Shown here: positions 5,151 through 10,301 of the stretch, in pieces
How positions within the stretch are numbered: position 1 is the first letter of the stretch
How the letters are laid out: every line of letters starts with the position of its first letter
NCBI GenBank assembly: GCA_021161765.1
Contig: JAGGZZ010000113.1
Coordinates: 1 to 10,301, forward strand
Length of the DNA: 10,301 nt
Direction of reading: 5' to 3'
Source: Candidatus Methanophagales archaeon
GTDB taxonomy: Archaea > Halobacteriota > Syntropharchaeia > Alkanophagales > Methanospirareceae
Program-made: the position numbers and the translations under genes
Notes under the pieces: generated by a model
The model's input: only the letters and a program-made list of their open reading frames with translations
What the model was told of the DNA's origin: nothing
Databases searched by the model: none

Positions 5151-6179
5151 TCACAGCTTCATCCTTCCTATATCCACGTATCTAATAATGCTTTCCGCCC
5201 CTACTTTTTCTTTAAACGAAAATATCATCCTCTTCTTCACGCCGTGCGCCAGCCGTACTGCCCTTGATAATTCCTGCATTGAAAAAACATGCTCTTCGGG
5301 AAGCACGTGAATTAAATACGAAGAATGTTTCTGCTGCTTTGTTTTGTACACCCTGAAATGCGAGCCGAACTTAAATCCGGTCTTCACCACCAGTCCTTTT
5401 TTCCTTAAATCCTCGTAAACTGCGTATTTATCCAAATCTGACTCCTGTCCTCTGACTTCTATCTCCAGCAGACCTTTTTTCATCAAATACGCCGCTTCAA
5501 CCAACGAAAGTATCAGCCTCTTTTCTTTCGTTAATTTACCATAGAAATCGTCTCTGTAGAGGTTCTCAGCCAAATCAGCATCCCACAGGACTATTCGGTC
5601 ACCGAGCAAAGTCGTTTTCGCTTTTCTTTTCTTGCTTTCCCTTCTATCTTTCTCCGGTTCAACGGATTCGAAATTTGCTTCCTGCACTTCATAGTACGTG
5701 ATGTCGCTTTCTTCATCTACAACAGCAATAATCGGCTCTTTTCTCATGTTACGAGCCGAAATGAGTAGTGCAGCTAAATCATTCAGCGATAAAAAATCGC
5801 TTTCCGAGAAGATACGGATGAAATGCCTTGCTGGCTTCTCACCCGGCTTAGCGCCACGCGGGTAAAGCCAGAAATCAACTCCACCTGGCTGCACGGCATA
5901 GCCCCGCTCCTTCAAATCGGTGTAGATGAGATAACGCAACGCGAACTTTGGTGAGGCGTCTAATGCATGCTCTAAAAACACGTTGAGGTTCAGCTCCTTT
6001 CCTGCTCCGTCTTTTATTTGTATCTTTCCCGTTTCGAGCAAAAAAGCCGCTTCTTCCAGCGATAGCTCTATCGTCCCTTTTTTCCTGCCATATCCTTTTG
6101 CAAGGATGTCTGTTTCTGCTTCTGTTTCTGCTTCTGACCCTGCCACTACAACCTTTCCGTCTGAAAGTACTGCTTGCAT
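5151..6179 (-). CDS. endA: tRNA-splicing endonuclease, two-repeat euryarchaeal type
   Basis: EndA cuts the bulge-helix-bulge at archaeal tRNA intron boundaries. From the preferred start the protein has 342 residues, made of two similar repeats; such fused subunits form the alpha2 homodimer found in many Euryarchaeota. The N-terminal repeat is the degenerate structural one. The C-terminal repeat has the catalytic region VKTGFKFGSHFRVY ... KHSSYLIHVLPEEH ... HGVKKRMIFSF. Counting from an upstream ATG at 6233, the triad is Tyr296, His303 and Lys334 (278, 285 and 316 from the preferred start). I prefer the ATG at 6177-6179 because the extra 18 residues are AT-rich, hydrophobic and overlap the alaS promoter region, whereas MQAVLSDGKVVV resembles family N-termini. 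A 12-bp tandem repeat near the N-terminus encodes Glu-Ala-Glu-Thr twice. The gene is divergent from alaS. Confidence 0.95.
   Translation of the reverse strand: MQAVLSDGKVVVAGSEAETEAETDILAKGYGRKKGTIELSLEEAAFLLETGKIQIKDGAGKELNLNVFLEHALDASPKFALRYLIYTDLKERGYAVQPGGVDFWLYPRGAKPGEKPARHFIRIFSESDFLSLNDLAALLISARNMRKEPIIAVVDEESDITYYEVQEANFESVEPEKDRRESKKRKAKTTLLGDRIVLWDADLAENLYRDDFYGKLTKEKRLILSLVEAAYLMKKGLLEIEVRGQESDLDKYAVYEDLRKKGLVVKTGFKFGSHFRVYKTKQQKHSSYLIHVLPEEHVFSMQELSRAVRLAHGVKKRMIFSFKEKVGAESIIRYVDIGRMKL
6109..6136 (-). repeat. 12-bp tandem repeat inside endA
   Basis: TCTGTTTCTGCT occurs twice in a row on the + strand, followed by a partial TCTG. On the coding strand it yields EAETEAET, a small acidic insertion before the first structural repeat of EndA. 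Confidence 0.75.
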
Positions 6180-6189
6180 CGCACTTTTC

Positions 6190-6204
6190 TTATTTAAATT
6201 TAAG
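6190..6204. promoter_or_regulatory. Shared AT-rich promoter core between endA and alaS
   Basis: TATTTAAATTTAAG is nearly symmetric and offers TATA-like boxes on both strands. On +, a start about 26 bases downstream would fall near 6222, just ahead of alaS. On -, it lies roughly 15-25 bases before the preferred endA ATG, which would make endA almost leaderless. Exact start sites are not determined. Confidence 0.4.
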
Positions 6205-6225
6205 TAAAGAAATAGGAGATTAGTC

Positions 6226-6243
6226 ATGGGCAAATTAAAATAA
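6226..6243 (+). CDS. Five-codon ORF (MGKLK) immediately upstream of alaS
   Basis: ATG GGC AAA TTA AAA TAA is preceded by GGAG at 6215-6218 with a 7-base spacer. Its stop ends one base before the alaS ATG at 6245. The GGAG is too far from the alaS ATG to serve it directly, so this could be a short upstream ORF that couples ribosomes to alaS. It could also be coincidence in AT-rich DNA. Confidence 0.3.
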   Translation: MGKLK

Positions 6244-6244
6244 A

Positions 6245-9070
6245 ATGAATAGCAAAGAGTACGAGATAGAATACTTCAAGGAGGAAGGATTCATAAGGAA
6301 GAAATGCAAAAAGTGCGACTCGCACTTCTGGACTCGCGACAAAGATAGAGATATATGTGGCGACGCACCCTGTGAAATTTATTCGTTTATAGGCAGGCCT
6401 ATTTTCGAAGAGCGAAGCGTGGAAGAGGTGAGAGAAGCTTTTCTATCTTTCTTTGAGCATTGCTCACATAAGCACACGAGAATGAAGCGGTATCCAGTTG
6501 TAGCACGGTGGCGAGACGATATTTACCTTAACATCGCATCAATCGCAAATTTTCAACCGCTTGTGACATCCGGCAAAGTCGCACCGCCTGCAAATCCGCT
6601 CGTCATCTCGCAACCCTGCATAAGACTCGAAGACCTCGAATCCATCGGAAAAACAGGTCGCCACTTAACCATGTTCGAGATGATGGGGCATCATGCCTTC
6701 AATAAGAGAGGCGAGGAGGAAATATACTGGAAGAACGAGACCGTGAAGTATTGCGATGAATTTCTGCGGCAACTTGGTGTGGATATGAACAGCATAACGT
6801 ATAAGGAAGCGCCGTGGGTGGGCGGCGGCAATGCGGGACCCTGCCTTGAAGTCATCACAAACGGCTTAGAACTCGCTACGCTTGTTTTTATGGACCTCAA
6901 ACTTTCCCCGCGTGGTAATGGAGAGATAAGCCTGAACGGGCAGCGCTATAATAAAATGGACACGTACATCGTGGATACGGGCTACGGCCTGGAACGATTT
7001 GTATGGGCTTCCAAAGGCACTCCCACCGTCTATGATGCAATATTCCCCGGCATAATAGCGGAACTGGTAGATGCAGCAGGAATCGAGCATCCAATGGAGA
7101 AACATAGCGATACGATGGCGAAAATAGCGAGCTTATCGGGAACTATGAGCAGCGGAGAAATAGCAAAGAGGCTGAATATTACACCTGAATTTATCAAGAA
7201 TATCCTCAAGCCGATGGAATCAATCTATGCGGTTGCAGACCATAGCAAATGCCTGGCGTTCATGCTTGCCGATGGTATCGTGCCTTCTAATGCAAAAGAG
7301 GGATACCTGGTAAGACTGGTTTTGAGGAGGGCTTTCAGGATGTTAAAAGCGCTGGGTATAGAAATGCCATTGGAGGACATAATACTCACACAAATAAAAA
7401 CACTCCGGCGTTCTTTCCCGGAATTGCAGAATGCTGGGGATAGGGTGGTTGAAATAGTGTCGCTGGAGCACAGGAGATATGGTGAAACACTTTCGAAAGG
7501 CGAGCGAATAGTAAGGCAGAAGGCACGGGAATGGAAACAAAAAGGCGAGCAGAAAATACCTCTCGATACGTTAATTAATCTATACGATACATACGGACTA
7601 CCGCCGGAGTTTGTAAAAGAGGTAGCCACCGAGCAGGAATCAGGCATGGATGTGCAAGTAGATATCCCGGAAAATTTTTATTCGCTCGTTGCAAGTATGC
7701 ACAGCGGGGAGGAGAAGAAGGGGAATGAGGAACCCTTTGCAGAAAAAATGGAAGAAAAAACGAAGACCATTCCCGCGACCAAAAAATTGTATTACGAAGA
7801 ACCTTCGGCAGTGGAGTTCAAAGCGACGGTTCTGGATGTGATTTGTGGGGCTCTGCCTCACGACCCCGCAAGCCCTGTAAAGGCTTATGATTCGGTCGTA
7901 TTAGACAGGACGCTGTTTTTTCCCGAAGGTGGCGGTCAACCTGCTGATACGGGCATTTTAACGATTAAAGACGAGAGCAGGGCATTGAACGTGGTGGACG
8001 TGCAGGAAGTGGACGGCGTTATTCTTCATAAAATAGAGAACGGCGGGATAAGCAAAGGCGCAGTGGTATCCGGCCACATAGACACAGAGAGACGAATCGC
8101 TCACACGAGACACCACTCGGCAACGCATATTGTAGTATGCGCAGCGAGGAAAGTGCTGGGAGGACATGTATGGCAAGCAGGAGCGCAGAAAGGCGAAAAG
8201 CGTGCGAGAATTGACATCACGCATTTCAAGAGAATCTCAGATATTGAGCGAAGAGAGATAGAGGTGCTTGCAAACAGGATGGTAATGGAAAACAAGGACA
8301 TAATAGCGAGATTTGAGGACAGAAACGAAGCTGAGCGGAAATACGGATTCGGTATTTATCAGGGCGGCGTTCCACCAGGCGAGAAAATACGCATCGTGCG
8401 TATAGGCGCGGATGAGGACGTGCAGGCATGTGCAGGAACGCACTGTTCAAAGACGGGCGAGGTCGGTCCGATAAAAATACTGCGCACTGAACGGATACAG
8501 GACGGTATCGAACGAATAGAGTATTCAGCAGGGGAGGCGGCAGTTGAGGCGATGCAGGCGCGTGAAGAGCTGATAAGGAAATCGGCATCCACGTTAAAAG
8601 TGCCCTACGAGAAGCTGCCTGTTGCGGTTGAACGGTTCTTCGATGAGTGGAAACAGTTACGGAAGGAGAACGAGAGATTGAGAACCGAAATTGCCGAGCT
8701 GCGAATAGGGTCGTTGAAGGAACACGCAAAAGAGATAAGCGGTGTACGAGTAATTGCAGCGGTGATACCCGATGCAGATACGAAAGAGATGATGAAAATA
8801 GCATCACCGCTCTCGAAAGATAACTTTTTAACAATATTAATAGGCAAAAGAGAAAAACACGCGGCTGTCGTTGCCTCCGTCCCGGCCTATCTAAAGGATG
8901 AGATAGATGCATCGGTATTAGTAAAACAGGTTTGTGAAGTGCTTGGGGGCAGTGGTGGTGGCAAAGCAGAAATCGCACAGGGTGGTGGTGAGCGCGTGGA
9001 AAAGGTGGAAGAAGCGATGAAAGAAGGGTTGAGGATGTTGGAAAAGAAGCTCAGAAACAGGATGAAGTAA
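6245..9070 (+). CDS. alaS: Alanyl-tRNA synthetase, archaeal type
   Basis: The 941-residue enzyme activates Ala with ATP, charges tRNA-Ala and clears mischarged Ser or Gly. The N-terminus carries the archaeal-type Cys set C21, C24, C38 and C43, followed by the class II catalytic core (about 55-300; TRMKRYPVVARWRDDIYLNIASI, GHHAFNKRGEEEIYWK, and DTGYGLERFVW near 244-254). A tRNA-recognition helical region follows. The editing domain starts near 525 (FFPEGGGQPADTG) and has its zinc ligands in HxxxH (H624, H628) and CAGTH (C729, H733). A coiled coil (about 797-830) leads to the C-Ala domain, whose signature is GGSGGGKAEIAQGGG (901-915). A charged, low-complexity segment at about 485-515 links the tRNA-binding and editing domains. 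A stop at 6236 in frame fixes ATG 6245 as the first start; no RBS lies at normal distance. The small downstream gene starts two bases after the stop. Confidence 0.98.
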   Translation: MNSKEYEIEYFKEEGFIRKKCKKCDSHFWTRDKDRDICGDAPCEIYSFIGRPIFEERSVEEVREAFLSFFEHCSHKHTRMKRYPVVARWRDDIYLNIASIANFQPLVTSGKVAPPANPLVISQPCIRLEDLESIGKTGRHLTMFEMMGHHAFNKRGEEEIYWKNETVKYCDEFLRQLGVDMNSITYKEAPWVGGGNAGPCLEVITNGLELATLVFMDLKLSPRGNGEISLNGQRYNKMDTYIVDTGYGLERFVWASKGTPTVYDAIFPGIIAELVDAAGIEHPMEKHSDTMAKIASLSGTMSSGEIAKRLNITPEFIKNILKPMESIYAVADHSKCLAFMLADGIVPSNAKEGYLVRLVLRRAFRMLKALGIEMPLEDIILTQIKTLRRSFPELQNAGDRVVEIVSLEHRRYGETLSKGERIVRQKAREWKQKGEQKIPLDTLINLYDTYGLPPEFVKEVATEQESGMDVQVDIPENFYSLVASMHSGEEKKGNEEPFAEKMEEKTKTIPATKKLYYEEPSAVEFKATVLDVICGALPHDPASPVKAYDSVVLDRTLFFPEGGGQPADTGILTIKDESRALNVVDVQEVDGVILHKIENGGISKGAVVSGHIDTERRIAHTRHHSATHIVVCAARKVLGGHVWQAGAQKGEKRARIDITHFKRISDIERREIEVLANRMVMENKDIIARFEDRNEAERKYGFGIYQGGVPPGEKIRIVRIGADEDVQACAGTHCSKTGEVGPIKILRTERIQDGIERIEYSAGEAAVEAMQAREELIRKSASTLKVPYEKLPVAVERFFDEWKQLRKENERLRTEIAELRIGSLKEHAKEISGVRVIAAVIPDADTKEMMKIASPLSKDNFLTILIGKREKHAAVVASVPAYLKDEIDASVLVKQVCEVLGGSGGGKAEIAQGGGERVEKVEEAMKEGLRMLEKKLRNRMK

Positions 9071-9072
9071 AA

Positions 9073-9135
9073 ATGCCCGAGGAAGTAAGAATAGAAAAGC
9101 CAAGTGCTGAGTTGTATAAAGGAAAAAGGAAATAA
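9073..9135 (+). pseudogene. 5' piece of the small gene after alaS, interrupted by an apparent frameshift
   Basis: ATG at 9073 follows the alaS stop by two bases and reads MPEEVRIEKPSAELYK before running out of frame to a TAA at 9133-9135. Skipping one A at 9118-9120 joins it smoothly to the next frame (ELYKEKGNKIYHEA), giving a single product of about 108 residues ending at 9397. This could be an assembly or sequencing slip in an A-rich tract, a real mutation, or a +1 shift during translation. Confidence 0.5.
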
Positions 9136-9397
9136 GATATATCATGAAGCAATTCATGTCGCTGGTGATGAAGGGATGAAAGTGATAGAAAAGGTGAACG
9201 AAAAGAGTTATAAATTGGTAAAGAGCTACTGTGAAAAAGGAGCAGAGCTACAACCATTAGAGGATAGAGAACTGTTCTACGAATTCATGGATTGGAAAAG
9301 ATGTTTGATAATATTTCTCGTGCATCCTCCTGCTTTAGCCGACATTCAACAATGGATTCGTGAGCAGTTAAGAGGGAGGGAAGAGAGAGAATCTTGA
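9104..9397 (+). CDS. Hypothetical small protein between alaS and trkA
   Basis: As it stands, the long frame would start at GTG 9104 and encode 97 residues. The true N-terminus is more likely the ATG at 9073 in the other frame (see the entry at 9073-9135), because the GTG has no good RBS and the first four residues look like the wrong frame. The body is helical and charged (HVAGDEGMKVIEKVNEKSYK), with a C-terminal half containing YEFMDWKRCLIIFLVHPPAL and an amphipathic end rich in Arg and Glu. The LIIFLV patch is too short and isolated to be a confident membrane segment. I do not recognise the family. Tight spacing after alaS and a gap of under 50 bp to trkA suggest co-transcription. Confidence 0.55.
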   Translation: MLSCIKEKGNKIYHEAIHVAGDEGMKVIEKVNEKSYKLVKSYCEKGAELQPLEDRELFYEFMDWKRCLIIFLVHPPALADIQQWIREQLRGREERES

Positions 9398-9431
9398 ATA
9401 TTGTAGATTAACACACAAAAAGATAATAAAA

Positions 9432-9437
9432 AAGGAG
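9432..9437 (+). promoter_or_regulatory. AAGGAG ribosome binding site supporting a GTG start
   Basis: AAGGAG lies 7 bases before GTG 9445. The protein begins directly with the Rossmann beta strand MYLIIVGLGGIG, so this non-ATG start fits the family boundary. Confidence 0.75.
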
Positions 9438-9444
9438 ACGAAGC

Positions 9445-10095
9445 GTGTATCTGATAATAGTGGGGTTAGGGGGAATAGGAAGGAATCTGGTGGACATTGC
9501 CACGAAGAACAAGAATGACGTGGTTGTCATAGACCAGGATGAGAAAAGGTGCGGGGAGATAGCGAGTAAATACGATGTTTTAATGATTGCCGGTGACGCA
9601 ACAGAGAAATCAACCCTGGAGGAGGCAGAAGCAAGCAGAGCAAACGCACTGATCGCCACGACCTCTGACGACGCTGCTAATTTGATGATGTGTCTGACGG
9701 CAAAAGGACTGGGCACAAAAAGAACCGTTGCAGTGGTGAATCAGGAAGAGCATGTGGAGATGTTCAAGGAAGCGGACATCTTTCTGTTTGAAAATCCTGA
9801 CATGACCGTTGCGAATCATCTGTATTTTTCGGTGAAACGGCCGAGGATAAAAGATTTTCTTACCGTAAGTGGAGGAAAAGCGGAGATATTCGAGGTCATT
9901 GTGTCTGGTAAATCGCGTGTCGTGGGGAAGAAGCTGTCGAAGTTGCGTTTAAAAGACGGGATAATCGTGGCGATAGAGCGAAATGGAGATATAATACTGC
10001 CAAAAGGCGATACGGCCGTCGAAATGCATGACCTCATAACCATATTTGCGAAGGCGAAAGAAGTGGAGAGGATAAGTTCGCTTTTTGCACCGTGA
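9445..10095 (+). CDS. trkA: TrkA-type RCK/KTN regulatory subunit of K+ transport
   Basis: The 216-residue cytosolic protein has one RCK_N Rossmann domain (about 1-130) followed by an RCK_C domain (about 137-205). The nucleotide loop is G7-L-G9-G-I-G12, and D30 ends beta strand 2 (VVVID), the usual ribose-binding acid for NAD(H)- or adenine-nucleotide-binding RCK domains. The segment AGDATEKSTLEEA and the run ALIATTSDDAANLMM are typical of the family. Single-unit TrkA proteins assemble as rings under a TrkH/KtrB-type or Kch-type membrane partner and gate K+ flux; no such partner is in the window, so it is encoded elsewhere or beyond the right edge after a repeat. The start is GTG with a strong RBS. 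The length is normal and the gene appears intact. Confidence 0.92.
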   Translation: MYLIIVGLGGIGRNLVDIATKNKNDVVVIDQDEKRCGEIASKYDVLMIAGDATEKSTLEEAEASRANALIATTSDDAANLMMCLTAKGLGTKRTVAVVNQEEHVEMFKEADIFLFENPDMTVANHLYFSVKRPRIKDFLTVSGGKAEIFEVIVSGKSRVVGKKLSKLRLKDGIIVAIERNGDIILPKGDTAVEMHDLITIFAKAKEVERISSLFAP

Positions 10096-10122
10096 AATGG
10101 AATGTGCTCAATAAAGAGTGAG

Positions 10123-10296
10123 AAATCCTAAATCCTAAGCACCAAATCCTAAACAATATCAAAATCCAAAATCGCAAAAGGAAGGTCTGTTTTGAATTTT
10201 GAGTTTAGATATTGGAGTTTGTTTAGACCGGGGCTCTGCCCCGGTAACCCCGCAAGCCCAGTAGGGGCTTATTTAGAGTTTCGTGCTTAGAATTTA
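10123..10296. repeat. MITE-like imperfect palindrome after trkA
   Basis: The outer arms TAAATCCTAAGCAC (10129-10142) and GTGCTTAGAATTTA (10283-10296) match over 14 bp with one mismatch. Further inward, CTAAACAATATC-type sequence on the left pairs loosely with GATATTGGAGTTTGTTTAG on the right, with indels. AAATCCTA occurs three times in the left arm. The interior is AT-rich and non-coding. The right half carries a GC-rich double hairpin (10227-10270) that has no counterpart on the left. It ends just before the window edge, so true borders are uncertain. Confidence 0.7.
10227..10270. repeat. GC-rich double hairpin nested in the palindrome
   Basis: ACCGGGGC-TCT-GCCCCGGT (10227-10245) is a perfect 8-bp stem with a 3-nt loop. 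It is followed by AAGCCC (10254-10259) pairing with GGGCTT (10265-10270) over a 5-nt loop. GC content differs sharply from the flanking AT-rich repeat. It could be a REP-like unit inserted into the larger palindrome, or a strong transcription block for trkA. Confidence 0.7.
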
Positions 10297-10301
10297 TACC
10301 A

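Noticed and set aside
5022..5267. Open frame of 81 codons on the plus strand after the transposase scar
   Set aside because: Its second half is antisense to the conserved C-terminus of endA and its start lacks an RBS. The basic Arg/Lys run is not enough to support a gene.
6180..6233. N-terminal extension of EndA from the ATG at 6233
   Set aside because: The extra 18 residues overlap the AT-rich divergent promoter, and the start at 6177-6179 fits the family N-terminus better; it is not excluded.
8226..8978. Long open frame (250 codons) on the minus strand
   Set aside because: It lies wholly inside alaS in antisense, has low-complexity Ser/Pro/Leu/Arg composition and no recognisable motif; alaS is certain.

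Overview
The window reads as a piece of a methanogen-lineage euryarchaeal chromosome. It carries two proteins of the methanogenesis-marker set (Mmp5 and Mmp15), an archaeal-type alanyl-tRNA synthetase with an N-terminal Cys cluster, a long two-repeat euryarchaeal tRNA-splicing endonuclease, and an XPD/Rad3-type Fe-S helicase. Promoter regions look archaeal: AT-rich TATA-like boxes and short leaders, with GGAG-type ribosome binding sites on only some genes. Marker genes occur in methanogens and in methane- or alkane-oxidising relatives (ANME-1 and Syntrophoarchaeia-like lineages). The dispersed palindromic repeats and the decayed transposase would suit such an environmental genome, but the exact lineage is inference.

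Layout. 1-240: 3' end of an unrecognised acidic-tailed protein. 241-529: intergenic DNA with a 10-bp-periodic inverted repeat (376-464), whose edge coincides with the stop codon of a 19-codon ORF that directly follows the helicase. 530-2476 (-): Fe-S DNA helicase. 2477-2594: divergent promoter region. 2595-4254 (+): mmp5-mmp15 operon. 4255-5150: a gene-poor scar containing a perfect 18-bp palindrome, a hairpin and a decayed DDE transposase (-). 5151-6179 (-): endA. 6180-6244: compact divergent promoter, including a five-codon ORF just ahead of alaS. 6245-9070 (+): alaS. 9073-9397 (+): a small unrecognised gene, apparently split by a frameshift. 9445-10095 (+): trkA-like RCK protein. 10123-10301: a MITE-like palindromic repeat with a nested GC-rich hairpin.

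Function. Mmp5 and Mmp15 belong to the group of proteins linked to methyl-coenzyme M reductase maturation or activation. Mmp15 has the ASKHA ATPase and [4Fe-4S] signature of 2-hydroxyacyl-CoA dehydratase activators. EndA (tRNA intron removal) and AlaRS (tRNA charging) share a divergent promoter. The TrkA-like protein is a cytosolic nucleotide-sensing regulator of K+ transport whose membrane partner is not in the window. I found no CRISPR array, rRNA, tRNA or intact mobile element, and no convincing new multi-gene system. The most unusual items are the repeat-truncated micro-ORF, the frameshifted gene after alaS, the short ORF before alaS, and the palindromes around the transposase scar.
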